64,000 bases of DNA from Diorhabda sublineata (Eukaryota > Arthropoda > Insecta > Coleoptera > Chrysomelidae): the NCBI RefSeq assembly GCF_026230105.1, contig NC_079475.1, positions 28,022,086 to 28,086,085 of the forward strand. Direction: 5' to 3'. Positions 1 to 11,074 of this stretch are shown one piece after another. Numbering within the stretch: the first letter of the stretch is position 1; each line of letters starts with the position of its first letter. A model generated the notes under the pieces. It did not search any database. It worked only from the letters and a program-made list of their open reading frames with translations, and was not told the DNA's origin. A program made the position numbers and the translations under genes.

Positions 1-19
1 AATAAAAAAAACCGGTGAC

Positions 20-572
20 TATCACGAGGATATGAATGCAGATGTGTTCGAGGGATACTTTATACAAATTCCAGCCGGATCTGTAACTGTTCTTGACATC
101 GCCAGTTACCACTCGAGACAAATTGAAAATCTACCTACGACGTCATGGAGAAAACAAGACATTACTGGTTAATTGAAAAAAATATTACATTCAACAATAA
201 CTTAGTGAAAAACGAACTTTTGTCAATTGTCAAAATAAATAAAAATCCCCACAAGAAATATAATATTGATGAAGTGGCAAGAAATCGCCAAATTACTATT
301 ATTCGTCTTCCTCCCTATCACTGTGAACTCAATCCGATCGAATTGATATGGGCCCAAGTTAAAGGCGAAGTATCTCGGAAAAACACATTTAAATTAAAGG
401 ACGTTATAGTATTACTAAACGAAGCTTTAAAAAACGTTACTGCTGAAAAGTGACAAAAATGCATTTTATCAAAGAGGAAGAAAAAATGTGGGAATTCGAC
501 AACATTATTGATCAAACTGTAGAACCTCTCTTGATTAATCTAAACAATTCATTCACTAGTACTTCGGAATAA
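20..572 (+). pseudogene. DDE transposase C-terminal half (IS630/Tc1-like), frameshifted
   Basis: This is the back half of a cut-and-paste transposase; the front half lies left of the window. Bases 31-160 read MNADVFEGYF then VLDIASYHSR, which matches the catalytic-Asp segment of the family (usually V-x-D-N-A-S-Y-H-S; here N is I). A frameshift near 145-160 moves the frame to 145-453, which carries LPPYHCELNPIELIWAQVKG with the final catalytic Glu. The frame then hits TGA at 451, where the family has Trp (EKWQKC), shifts again, and ends in an acidic tail with TAA at 570-572. The order of motifs and at least three disabling changes make the identification firm. It is a dead copy. Confidence 0.85.
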
Positions 573-1439
573 AATACATATATCGTAAATATGTACCTGC
601 ATACTTTCAAAATGTTACAGGAAATATTAGTATGTATATAGTGTATATATTATAGTAATGTGTAGTTTAGTATATTTTGTATTTTTATTTTTCATACTTA
701 CATGTATATACTCGTATTTGTAAATAATTAAATAAAAATAACTGTGTATATTAAAAAGCAATAATAATATTTTTTTAATTACGAAAAACCCATTGCAACG
801 GCTATGATGGTAAGAGTCTTACTTTTGGGGAGATTCAGAAGTGTGAAAGTATTGAAATAGAGAGAGAAATAAAGATACCCTTCAATTTTGGAAATAAAAG
901 GATGGCCATTCGGATTATTTAGGTAACCGCTTACATTTTAGTACGGTCAATTATGGGGAAAATATATCTCTGTCCAGTTACTTATTTATCATTGGCATAT
1001 TTAAATATTCCAAATTTTTGACGTAAAGTACCGTACTAAAAATTTCAGGGTTTTGCATTTATGATGAGCATTTATTACTCTATGCTCTTTCCATATAGAG
1101 TATAATCATTCATTGGAAAGCTTTCAACTTTTTCTAATAGACTCATTGCAATTGGTAATTCTGATCCCAGGCTTCAATTTAGTTTAATCAACTGTTTATA
1201 TTCAATAGAAGTAATCTGCTTACAACTATTCAAGACGGATCGATTTATACAGATTGTATAAAATACAGGATTTGAATCTGATTCACATTTAATGGTTTTC
1301 AGAAAACAAAATGGAATTAGAAAGTCGGGAAACAAATGCTGGAAATTATTTCCACAATATCAAAAGTAGACATTATTAGTAATAACTTAATATGGATAAT
1401 AATAATCAAACAACTTTATAATAGTACCATGCAATCTTC
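573..1439. other. no gene seen
   Basis: AT-rich sequence just downstream of the transposase stop, probably the 3' flank of that element followed by unique DNA. No coding pattern or repeat was recognised. Confidence 0.4.
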
Positions 1440-1860
1440 GGTTGTTAAATCAGTTGGCTGTAAAAATTTAGACAAACTTAATAGTGCCCTTATAAAACAA
1501 AATTCAAAGGATTGAGACCTGGGAATATCGGTGGCCATTTAATATGTCTCCTTCTATTACAAATCCATGTAATGAGATAATTGAATTTAATTCAAAGAAG
1601 TAAATTTCATAATATTGTTCTCTGACTATTTGACAATACCTTCTGCGATTAAAATTCGTTATTAACATAACTAAAGACTTGGGTCAAAATTAATCTAAAC
1701 TCATTTCTTATTCATGCTTTCAGCTCCTCAGCATTTGTTCTAACAAAAAAAATTCCAATTAAGGTGTGAGGATCTAGGTGGTCGTTTAATATGTTCCTTT
1801 CTGCTGGAAATACATCATCGTAATATTCACGAACAGATTTTGCGAAATGTACAGGGTAAA
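1440..1860 (-). pseudogene. two tandem DDE transposase fragments
   Basis: On the minus strand, about 1560-1500 reads HIKWPPIFPGLNPLNFVL followed by a short stop-broken tail. About 1825-1755 reads the related HIKRPPRSSHLNWNFF. Both match the W-P-P-R-S-P-D-L-x-P-x-D-F-F-L-W-G block around the third catalytic position of an insect mariner-like DDE transposase. The two pieces are about 260 bp apart in the same orientation and their downstream bases also resemble each other, which suggests an old local duplication of the transposase 3' end. No intact frame remains. Confidence 0.5.
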
Positions 1861-1901
1861 GGATCAAATTCTAACAATAATTCCGCTAATTTCAATTTCT
1901 A

Positions 1902-2185
1902 TAGGGGGAGCGCCCGTGGTACCATAATTTTTTACTATTCAATTGCTAATTTATTACCCAGAAAACGATTATATTGCTCAAGCGGTTCACGAGAAACGCC
2001 ACTCCCCCCTACCTTAATATTAAGCTACGGCAGCCATATGCATTATCTCGGCAACGGTGAAAGCTATCGAAGCGAGCTAAGCGCGATAATTTATTGCTAA
2101 TTAATTGCTGAAAGATGGCATGGGTGCCGAATCCCGAAAACTACCCCCAAGCGCCGAACTAGCTCACCCCCTAGCGGTGTTAAGC
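1902..2185 (+). repeat. left long inverted repeat arm
   Basis: This pairs with 4104-4386. The short motif TTAAGCTACGGCAGC occurs twice near this arm (about 2021 and 2179), and related forms lie near both edges of the right arm, so the arm contains its own sub-repeats. Confidence 0.7.
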
Positions 2186-3079
2186 TACGGCAGCTGGATA
2201 CTTAATCAATTTTTAAGACTACGTTGTAGGTCAAAAAATTTCCTTTTTTGTGTCAATAATCACTAAATGCGCCGTCTAGTCGTCGAAGTAACGTACTATC
2301 TTTCCGGTCACTCTGAAGCTTGATAAAAATCATCCATTTATGAAAACATCTAAATGGTTTGTAACCTTATTCTAAAGCATGGGAAAATTATTTCAAAAGA
2401 TGAAAACAGTTAAAAAGATTATTGCAATTTTTAGTTTATTAATATACGCGGTAAATAATAATTTCTCATTAAAAAAATTGATGTTTGTCAAAAATAGAAT
2501 TAAATTTCTTCTAAGTTGTTCTTTTTCTATTTTTTATGAGCGTACGTTTGAAAATCAGTGAGCAAAGTCGGAAAAAAATTTCATTTCGGGATAAACGGTT
2601 TGTGCTGGCTAGATGGTCTGCGGGCTGAAGGCTGTGAGCAAAAATACCTATAGCAGCTAAGCCACTTCAAATTTCGATTTATTCTTAGCAGTTATACTTT
2701 CGATTTGTACCATGAAAAACTATACACTTTTCATCAATCTACGTCGGGATACCTCCTTGTCGATTTTTAAATTTTGAGCGGCGCTGTTATCGAATGAGCG
2801 CTGTATATAGCTCAAGGAAATATCACATTTGAAAAAGTTGTAATTACGATCAATTTGTAAATATTGGAATTTATCGTTTCAACGAGGCTTTGATAATATT
2901 GTAACCATAACGTTCATCATTAATTACGATAATAGGGACAAGCGAAATGAATTAAAACTATTCCGACAAGGAAGCACTGACATTACGGGAACATTGCTAT
3001 ATTCACATATTTATTCGAAGGACCGATTTCCAACACTGATTGCAAAAATGTTTTTTTTATTTTAAGATAATCAACCACA

Positions 3080-3412
3080 TTAAAGAATGTCCAGATAAGA
3101 ACAGAATATAGTGCAAGACAAAATAAGAATAATAAAAATAAGTAGTACATACGCTTTTGTGAATAAAATGCAGTTGATATAATCTAAATAAAACAATCTT
3201 CTAATAAACAAATACAAAAACATTTCTTTCACGTTAGGAAAATCTACAGCAGCAAACAAAGCGAGATAGTCATACGCACAAGTATTTCTCAAGAGGACAA
3301 ACTTTTTAGCTATTTTTATATTTTGCAGACTAGGATTATTTTCATTTTTAATAACTGATATTGAACTACTTTTGTACAGCTCGTTTGCCATGGTATTTAT
3401 TTCTTTCTTCAC
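3080..3412 (-). pseudogene. fragment of an uncharacterised element-borne protein (NTCA motif)
   Basis: A 110-residue frame inside the inverted-repeat element. The core KFVLLRNTCAYDYLALF resembles a block (I/L-x-R-N-T-C-A-F-D) that recurs in uncharacterised repetitive insect proteins. N-x-C followed by aromatic residues and a helix is also how the nucleophile region of papain-fold or UCH-type cysteine peptidases looks, but no His or Asp partner can be placed, so a peptidase role is only a guess. The last third is a run of hydrophobic AT-codon residues and may be non-coding read-through. I treat it as a remnant of the element's own gene. Confidence 0.35.
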
Positions 3413-4103
3413 TCAAATAATTTATAGCTTTATCCTTTTTGATTATCATTAATATCATCTTTTTCTCCAAAGAGATTATGTGCGCTTGCACATTATTAAA
3501 TTATTTTTCATAACATTCAACGCATATATGCGTTTTTTCCCATAACCTTCTTCATGACCAATGGAAAAATCACTTAACTAATTTGAAATGCAAGACCTAT
3601 TTTTTTTTTTCGTTATTGTAATCTTTATGCTGCCCCTGGCCTACATTTTTGAATTTGCTACTAATCAGTTTATAGTTGACTTTCCATAATTTTTAAAAAT
3701 TATTCAAAAAATTTTTTTATCTATAAAAATCATGCTGAGATGAAAATAAAAATTTCATGACAAGGGAACTATAGGGAATTGAATAAAAAAAAATAATTAC
3801 TCGCACGTCAAAATCGGTTTCGTAGTTTTTTTAGATTCGTGCGCAGAGTAGTAAAAATGTTCTCCATTTAAAATACATTTGAACACATTGTATTTTCGGT
3901 GACTATAAGGCCCTTATGAAAACTTAAACACTTACTTTCATGAACACTAAAACAAGTAATAATTTTCTGGAATTGTTTACATTTTTTTAAATGATTTCCC
4001 ACGCATTGGACTTCATTCATCATCAATTAATTGAAATGATATTGGTCAAGTTTTAGAGTAAACAACACATTAATGCGTTAATTCAACGACTAGAGGGCCT
4101 ATT

Positions 4104-4410
4104 TTAATACCACCAAGGGGTTGTCGAGATCGAATCATGGGGGTAGTTTTCGGGATTCGGGACCCATGCCATCTTTCAGCAATTAATTAGCAATAAATTA
4201 TCGCGCTAAGCTCGTTTCGATAGCTTCCACCGTGGCCGAGATAATGCATATAGCTGCCGTAGCTTAATATTAAGGTAGGGGGGAGTCGCGTTTCTCGTGA
4301 ACCGCTTGAGCAATAAAATCGCTTTTTATGTAATAAATTAGCAATTAAATAGTAAAAAATTATGGTACTAATCCGGACTCTCCCCCTAAAAAAGCTGCCG
4401 CAACTTAATA
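4104..4410 (-). repeat. right long inverted repeat arm
   Basis: Reverse complement of 1902-2185 with scattered mismatches. It extends to about 4410 through a further copy of the GCTGCCGCAACTTAATA-type sub-repeat. Confidence 0.7.
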
Positions 4411-5687
4411 TACCGCAAATTGTGCTACTGTCTAAAAGTTACAGTAATCTGTACTAATGTAAATGGAATTTATTCGCCCGATTTCCGCAATTTACACCAG
4501 TGCTCAGGTCAGTGTTAATGATGCCATGGATTTATACCATTCCTTTGACTCGTTATGAAATATGTTGGCCACCGTGATGACATCATAAGGAGCTATATTT
4601 AAAATATGGCTCGTAGTTGTTTACGATTATATTTACAAAATCAAAATACATCTAAAGGTACGTAGGAGTTGATTAGCTCCAAAAGAGTAGATATTTTGGC
4701 TGTTAAAAAAAATAAGTCTTACCGTTTTTGGAGGAGACATTTTAATAATCTGCATTTTCTTCTGCATTCTGATGATAAAATATTGTTTATTGTAAAAATT
4801 ACAAAAGAGAAATTACAGAAATTCACAAGTATTACCCACCGAAATAGACATATGCATATAGAGATTTTATCTATGAACTATACATCGGGGTAGTAGAGCG
4901 ACTTGTCTGAAAATTTGTCTCAATTTATCCAATTGGACTTCGTTTGGAATTAAGTAAACAGCCTACTTGTTTACGTATGTTCTCGCTTTGAATGAGTAGT
5001 AGTACTAGTTAATTAATGTATCTAATTTGGTGAGTGAACACTATAAATTTTTTTTCTACTGGATCAGCAGACATGAGGGGAGAATGAATCACTGTGACTT
5101 ATCTTTACGTGATAATTTTTCTACAAAATATTTATCAAAAAAATATATCTATTTTCATTAATACAACTAATCTAGAGAAGGAAATATATTTCCCATATCA
5201 ATCCTGTAAATATTTTTAACTATACATATAAGTAAACATTTATGTCAGCTTTAAGAATTTTTCACGTTTCAATTAAATCATGAACAAACGAAAAAAAAAA
5301 AAAAGTTATGTTATGCTCAGAAATTAATCGATAGCACCCTTGCTATAAAACTAGAATCACTTTTTAATTGCTAAAAATGTCATGATCAATTTTGAAAAAC
5401 TGTTTAAAGGGGCATCGGCATGCATTTGAAATCGCTTGAGTCAATTTTAGAATGGCTTAGACAAATATGCTATTCGAGATCTATGAGATAAACACTATTA
5501 TATACGAATATATCAACATGATTGATGTCTTCTCTCTATATTTACAGGCGTTTAAACACAAATCTCATCCCTCCAAATATCTAAGATATTGATACATTAC
5601 TTCAAACAATATTTTTCCACGTCTATTTCCGGGTTGTATTCGCTTCTGATCACTCTAGTCTATTTTTTTAGTTTGTAAAAGAGTGAG
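4411..5687. other. no gene seen
   Basis: AT-rich DNA. A 74-codon frame at 4669-4893 shows no recognisable pattern and is probably chance. Confidence 0.35.
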
Positions 5688-6525
5688 TTGACGAAAGAGT
5701 GACATTCTAAATGTTATTATGGTACGTTTATTGTTTTTTTAGTTTCCATCATATTTATAACGTCATATGCTAAAATTTTTCGTAAACATTTGGAGATAAA
5801 TTACGTAGTTCTAATACTGTTTTTAGTATTGGGTACATGTTTTAAGTGAAATAGTTACGTAACTATTCGAACAGTTGCTAATAAAATTCGTCCCTTTGTC
5901 CATTTGCTATTAATGCAAAAAAATTGAACGAATTGTATTAAAATTTATTGTCTCATCCGCCATATTTACCTAATCCGACGTCCTCCGATTACTTTCTATT
6001 GATAAACTTGGGATTTCAGACAAATAAAGTTGTAACGAATGAGACAATCACATATGTTGCGGAACTTCCGAAAGATTATTTTTAGATGGTTTAATAAATT
6101 GGGAGCTCGTTCTAAGTGTGTCAAGTTAAGGAAATTTTCTTGGAAAAAATATTTCACAATAAAGTTGTATCTCATTGAAAACTCACTCTTCCGCAAACCG
6201 CCCTTGTACAGCCATTAAATTAGGTATTATTAAATTTACTGATATCACCAATGCATTATTATATCAACAATTAACAGCATCTTCATTATCAAACAATTCG
6301 AAGAAAAATTAAAAGAGTTCAATATGCCATTGCCTTCATTCGAACATTCGAAAAAGTACGGCTTCATTCTACAGTAGGTACTATTTATTTGATAACTGAT
6401 AGACAAAAAAGCTGAACGTTTAAATCTAGAAACAATAACAGACTAAAAAGAGTTCTAGAAAGATTTGAACTTTTTTAAGAAGTGAAGGAAGTGACGTTTT
6501 CATGGAAAAATCACTCTTTCGTCAA
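5688..6525 (+). mobile_element. mariner-like remnant with short TIRs
   Basis: TTGACGAAAGAGTGA at 5688-5702 recurs as its exact reverse complement at 6511-6525 and brackets a mariner transposase remnant. The 838-bp span suggests an internally deleted copy of a roughly 1.3-kb element. The outer edges and TA duplications are not certain, because the 15-bp repeat may be only part of the TIR. Confidence 0.5.
5946..6185 (+). pseudogene. mariner transposase C-terminal remnant
   Basis: The plus strand reads LSHPPYLPNPTSSDYFLL, matching L-P-H-P-P-Y-S-P-D-L-A-P-S-D-Y-x-L-F, the third catalytic Asp block of mariner. It continues NKVVTNETITYVAELPKDYF, which fits the usual (N-E-E-V-I)-x-(Y-F-A) segment. 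The D of S-P-D is N here, several stops follow, and the N-terminal DNA-binding part and first two Asp blocks are missing. Confidence 0.6.
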
Positions 6526-6929
6526 ACCATATTTCGTATTTTTTATTAATTATGATTTGTAATTGAATTTGGCAGAAGTTTATAGAAAAACTTACAGTTT
6601 TGTCAATATAAAGGCAAAGCATTTTGTATGTATACAGTTACTTTCCAATTTTTATGACAGATTTTTTATTGCAATATAATATTAATTAAATAAAACAAAA
6701 CCTAAGAAAAGGTCTACACATCTCACAATTTCCCCTTCTGAATCAACGGCGCCATTTATTCGCATGTGTTTGTGAGTTGAATTATCATAAGCTGCATATA
6801 TATATGTATGCATATTGTGATTATAGAGTTATATGTACAGCTACCTAAAGGATCTATTGTGTCTCATTTTCTTGCTGCAGAACTGGAGATGCTTGGTGTT
6901 CACACCTGATCAATTAATCCCGTCTCCTC
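6526..6929. other. no gene seen
   Basis: AT-rich spacer between the mariner remnant and the LINE tail. Confidence 0.35.
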
Positions 6930-7409
6930 CTAAAAAGTTCTTACATTTCATAATCTCCCAGGTATAATGCTCTAGAGTTCCGTAGTTTGTCACACTTTGA
7001 GAAAATATTACTAGAGATTTCGTCGTCTACGTAACAGAAACTGCACTGCACTCTCTGCTAAACTTATCATCTTCAGTGTCCATTAGGGCGACAAAGTCCC
7101 GGCATATTGTTTTTGTTTAGGTCGAAATATTCAACAGATCTTCCCTGGTTTTCGAGTATCTCCACTTTAGTATGTCCCAGGTCCCATTGGAGGGTGACTA
7201 TTTTTCTTGCGCAGCCAGGCATTTCCAAACCAATTTGGACCTTATGACATTGAATCTTATGCTGTCCAATTGCTGTCTAGATTGAATTGGATACGTTTTT
7301 TAACTGCGTATATGTCTGCTTGAGAAATACTTGGTGTATTAAACATTACCCTATTTCAGTTCTGTCTGCTGTTTTAGAACCATCCGTATATCATTTTATT
7401 GCATTTATA
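6930..7409 (-). pseudogene. non-LTR retrotransposon 3' end: RNase H and zinc-knuckle tail
   Basis: Reading the minus strand from 7409 down: IYTDGSKTAD is the first acidic block of a LINE-encoded RNase H. Then comes VTLQWDLGHTKVE, the V-x-L-x-W-V-P-G-H-x-G-x-E block, with W-V-P-G changed to W-D-L-G. Finally CSFCYVDDEISSNIFSKCD matches the C-x-x-C-x(n)-H-x(4)-C knuckle at the end of many insect LINE polyproteins (His lost). Frames change between blocks. The RNase H starts right at the edge of the mariner at 7410, and the upstream RT continues at 8257, so one LINE copy was split by that insertion. Clade is R1/Loa/Jockey-like, not resolved. Confidence 0.6.
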
Positions 7410-8254
7410 CGAGGATATATTGAAAAATCCTTAGCTTATTATAGAACCAAACAAAATTTCAATGTCAAAATATTTTATTACTCAACATATTCTCCTCTTA
7501 ATTGGATACATTTATTACAGCGAACCTGCAACATCTCTTTAAAAAAAATGTTTCTTCTGGCCCTGCAAACCAGACCTCCACAGCTTTTATTACCTCCTCG
7601 TTGGAAGAAACTTTACGACCTTTCAAACTTTTAAAAGAGATGATAGTCGGACGGAGCCAAATCTGGTGAATAGAGGGGTGTTCTAGTAATTCAAACCCTA
7701 AATCACGAATTGATTGTATGGCAATATGAGATTTGTGTGCAGGGGCGTTTTCATGCAAAAACAAAACACCTTTGGATAGCTTTCCGCGTCTTTTCTCTCT
7801 AACTTTTTCCCATAGAGTGGTCAATTATGTTGAATAGTAATCTCCAGTTATTGTTCTACCCTTATCCAAAGAATCAATTATGATTACTCCATGGCCACCC
7901 CAAATAACTGAAGCCAGAACTTTTCCAGCAGATTTTTGGACACGAAACTTCTTAGGTCTTGGAGAACCAGAGTGTCGCCATTCCATCGATTGTTGCTTTG
8001 TTTCAGGATCCTAGAAATTTACCCAAGTCTCATCCATAGTAACAATTCGGTTTAAGAAGTCTACAATTTTTCGATTTTCACAATTTAGGTGGACATCTTT
8101 TTTCTTTTAATTTATTGCGTAACTATGGTTTGCTTTTTCGACGTCAAACTTTACACTGACACTTCTGATAAGTTATTCTTCGTTGCTATGGTAACGCAAT
8201 ATTTTGTTTATGCATGGAACTGGTCTAGGCTAACTAGATATCAATATATCCTCG
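7410..8254 (-). mobile_element. mariner element with TA target duplication, internally deleted
   Basis: The left end on the plus strand is TA then CGAGGATATATTGA. The right end is the exact complement, TCAATATATCCTCG then TA. Thus 7408-7409 and 8255-8256 are the TA target duplication and the element is 845 bp. It encodes a mariner transposase on the minus strand (7478 to about 8090). Inside the right TIR is GTTAGCCTAGACCAGTTCC, typical of the 5' region of one insect mariner lineage. A full element is near 1.3 kb, so the N-terminal third of the gene has been deleted. Confidence 0.85.
7478..8090 (-). pseudogene. mariner transposase, N-terminally deleted and broken
   Basis: The minus strand from about 8060 reads IVTMDETWVNF (first catalytic Asp in M-D-E-T-W) with an in-frame stop after VNF. 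Next are the W-R-H-S-G-S-P-R-P-K and SAGKVLASVIWGGHGV blocks, a second stop, and KGVLFLHENAPAHKSH, where the usual H-D/Q-D-N is H-E-N, so the second catalytic Asp is Glu. A frameshift follows near the third Asp block (HPSIHQIWLRP in place of H-P-P-Y-S-P-D-L-A-P). The real C-terminus, CNKCIQLRGEYVE, is recovered in another frame and stops at 7478. Clearly mariner, clearly dead. Confidence 0.85.
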
Positions 8255-8256
8255 TA

Positions 8257-8470
8257 TTCATTTTTAGTATGGCGTTTTGATCCCATTTCATTTCACGGAT
8301 TAGTTATGAGGTGAATTTTTTCAATAAGCGAAACATTCTCGTTCTATGACCCTAGACTACTTCCCCATACGTAATGATTGGTCTCACTATCGTCTTGTAC
8401 ATCCACAGCAAGATCTTGGGATTACAACCCTAATTTTTCTCTGTTTTCGACTCTGGCTAGTCAAAGTAAT
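8257..8470 (-). pseudogene. LINE fragment upstream of the split RNase H
   Basis: The minus strand reads GCNPKILLWMYKTIVRPIIT then YGEVVWGHRT (W lost to a stop). This matches the G-L-x-P-K-x-x-x-W-I-Y-x-x-x-x-R-P-x-x-T-Y block between the reverse transcriptase and RNase H of insect LINEs. It continues at 7409 on the far side of the mariner, in the expected order. Confidence 0.6.
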
Positions 8471-8547
8471 GAGGAAGACAGACACATGTAACAGATACTT
8501 GCAAAATTGCAAAACACAAGTGACTGAGGAACAGATAAACTAAATCA

Positions 8548-10153
8548 CATATGAGCCGCTCAGTGCACACATCGATTAACTCCATAAAAAGAAAAGTTGC
8601 GAAGAGAAATGCGATGATGTAATGTATATTATTTTTAAAAATTCCTCTGATAATATCAATTCAAATATATAACGTAGAATGCATAATTGGAGCTATAGCT
8701 TTCATCTAAGGGTATATAAAATTAATAAGAAAGAATAGCCAACAAAAAATCATCAGTAATGTTACAGTTTTTATGGGACTGGTGGAGTTAATCGATTTGG
8801 CAACTTTAAAAAGTAATAAAGTTAAATTTAGTCTTTACATTTTTAATTTTTTTATTACAATTACAGAAAAAGTTAGTTATTATACATTTTTATCACAGCT
8901 TTATCATAAAAATGAATGTTGGCAGTTCGGTTATAATATAATTTTTGTAATTAATTCATAGCAGCTTTATGTTAGCGGCATTATTCTTTGGGATGATTCA
9001 GCAATATTATAAATAATGTCTTCTTCATCAGCTGTATGCGAGGATTCGTCATTTCGATTTGTTGGCAAGTTCTTATAGTAATTGTATCAAGTAACAAGAG
9101 GAATGAATTTTAGCAGGTCCATCATGTCTCTCCATTTTTCCTTTGTCACAGTTCTACCTTTAGGATATAATAAAAGCTGATCTATATTTTTCAAACTTTG
9201 CGGTCTACCCACTTAAGATTTTCTTATATTAATGGCTTGAAATTTTGTATCTTCATTATAGTCACATTTTATTGGATGAGATAGGGTTTGGACCTTTCTA
9301 ACTTTATCCAGCGTATTTTAAGCCAATTTACTGGAAGCCCTGTGACGGTGACTTGATACAACCTCTTAAGAAAATATTGCGAAATAATTTTTTGATTGCA
9401 ATTTTGACGGCATCTGCATTGTATATCGACAAATGTTTTTACAGGTATTAATTTTCCTCCCCTATTTCTGTATGCCAAACCTTTTATCCTGTTATGCTTT
9501 TGTAAATTTCGTATCCATTTAACAGGATTAAGACTTCTTTTCCTCCCAATCAATGTGTTTGTTGGGTATGTACTGTTGCAATCCGATGAATCCGAGGAAA
9601 ACGATAAACGTCTTCTTGGACCAGACTTTCTGTTGATAAATCGTATTGAAGAATCATCACTGCCTTCATCACTCGTCTCGATTATAACGGTATAATATTT
9701 ATTTCTTTAAAAACAATCTGGGAGTAATGTTGAAAAGACTACGAAGTACACAGTAACATTCAGCGTGCGAGATCACTGCTATACTAACTACCGTTTGCAT
9801 TGTGCTTCTATTTATCTGTTTACCGAAGCGATTTTGTTACGAATATTATTGAGAGGAAGAGAGACATCTTCGGCTGTTTAAAAACAAATAAGCGTCGATG
9901 TACGGCCAGAACAGATACAGCGTTACTGAAACGATTTACATTAGAGTATGGAGTTAGTCGAAATGGCTTCTGAAATAAATTACTTATTATTCTATGGCCA
10001 AAAAAATTTGCTATTTAACGGTGCTAATCTTTATTATTCAGGAAAGTTATTATAAATATAAAAAGTTATGACTATACCAAGGGCTTTGATATTTAAATTT
10101 TAGATTTTTCAAAAAGTGGAGTTAATCGATGTGTGTATTGAGTGGCTCATATG
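8548..10153 (-). mobile_element. 1.6-kb TIR-bounded DNA element carrying an uncharacterised CxC protein gene
   Basis: CATATGAGCCGCTCAGTGC and the following CACATCGATTAACTCCA at 8548-8584 recur inverted at 10117-10153 with three mismatches in 37 bp. They enclose a minus-strand gene remnant (8967 to about 9708) and leave short non-coding flanks. TIR plus single gene is the layout of a class II transposon. The target duplication is not obvious. The gene retains the family's N-terminal and C-terminal parts fused together, so this copy is a deletion derivative. Confidence 0.7.
8967..9708 (-). pseudogene. uncharacterised insect repetitive protein: acidic N-terminus, CxCxxxC, Y-x-N-L tail
   Basis: The frame opens after a stop near 9712 and reads an acidic Ser/Asp stretch (ETSDEGSDDSS), a basic patch (RKSGPRRRLSF), then RKRSLNPVKWIRNLQKH and IQCRCRQNCNQKI to a stop at 9269. 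I know this R-K-R-x-R-x-x-x-K-W-x-x-N pattern followed by C-x-C-x-x-x-C from a large uncharacterised multicopy family in insects. After a gap, 9115-8967 reads WRDMMDLLKFIPLV, stop, YNYYKNLPTNRNDE and an acidic end, matching the family's extreme C-terminus (K-K-x-D-L-x-x-L-L-x-x-I-P-x-x-Y-x-x-F-Y-x-x-L). The catalytic-looking middle is absent. A TIR pair surrounds it. Confidence 0.55.
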
Positions 10154-10486
10154 TTATTCGAAATCTAATTGAGAGACTATTACTTCAAGCATACTTCTAA
10201 AACATCAATGACGGTAAATAATTTGTATACAATGAATAACAATTTATTCTCTATCCCATTAAATGAACTAGATAAATGGTAAATAGAAATAGTTCATTTT
10301 ATTGCATTTCTAAATACTAATTAGAGAGAAGTTTAATCTATATGAACAAGAATGTAATATAATCTCACAAATAACTAAGATATGTAAGATGTCAGAAAAT
10401 ACTAATAAAATTTGATATTAAACAAAATAGTAAGTATAGTCAAGCTATAAGGAATAAATTCGTTATTACGTAAACCGGCGACTTTC
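10154..10486. other. no gene seen
   Basis: AT-rich spacer between two mobile elements. Confidence 0.35.
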
Positions 10487-10719
10487 AGAAAAATCCTGGA
10501 GCCCGTCGATTTTTATTTTTAAACAGGCTATTTGTGAGGATACCTTTTGATTTTTGACGTCACCCATATGAGCGCGATGACGTCATCGCTAAAATCTTTG
10601 AATAGAAATGTGGGTGTTACAATTCATTATGTATTTGTATTTGTCTGAAAAATTAGGAAACTCCTATTATTAGAATAAATTTTAGCACTCAATAAATACA
10701 ACGAAAAATTAACTAAGTG

Positions 10720-10910
10720 CTCCAATTGTTTACCTCTATAAGTTCCGGAATTATCTGTGCAACCTCAATCCGTATCCTTTCTTTGAGCTCAATGATGTTT
10801 TGTGGTCTATATTAGTTCACTTTACTCTTCAAGTATCACCATAAAAAGAAATCAAGAGGAGTCAAATCAGGTGACCTAGGTGGCCATTCTATTGATCCTC
10901 TTCGAACTAT
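10720..10910 (-). pseudogene. DDE transposase C-terminal fragment, left arm
   Basis: The minus strand reads RRGSIEWPPRSPDLTPLDFF then LWWYLKSKVN, a stop, and IIELKERIRIEVAQIIPELI. W-P-P-R-S-P-D-L-T-P-L-D-F-F-L-W-G is the diagnostic last catalytic block of a mariner-like DDE transposase family common in insects. It sits at the inner edge of the left arm of the foldback. Confidence 0.75.
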
Positions 10911-11074
10911 CTACCGATTTGGAAAGTCGTTGTTCAGGTAGCTGCGCATCAAGACAGCATTGTGTGGAGGCCAAAAATCATTTCTGTTTGGAAATAATCG
11001 ATTTAATTCTGGAATCAAGAAGTTTTCAAAAAATTCTAAATATCAAGGAACTGTCAAATTTTCTTCGGTAGCTT

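Larger units (their letters stand above)
1902..4386. mobile_element. 2.5-kb element with long terminal inverted repeats
   Basis: The block at 1902-2185 recurs as its reverse complement at about 4104-4386. Shared landmarks are AGGGGGAG at each outer edge, ACCATAATTTTTTACTAT, CGGTTCACGAGAAACG, GCAATTAATTAGCAATAAAT and CCCGAATCCCGAAAACTACC. The interior holds a minus-strand frame (3080-3412). The arrangement is that of a DNA transposon with TIRs of about 280 bp. An alternative is two separate MITE copies in opposite orientation. No target-site duplication is clear. Confidence 0.6.
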
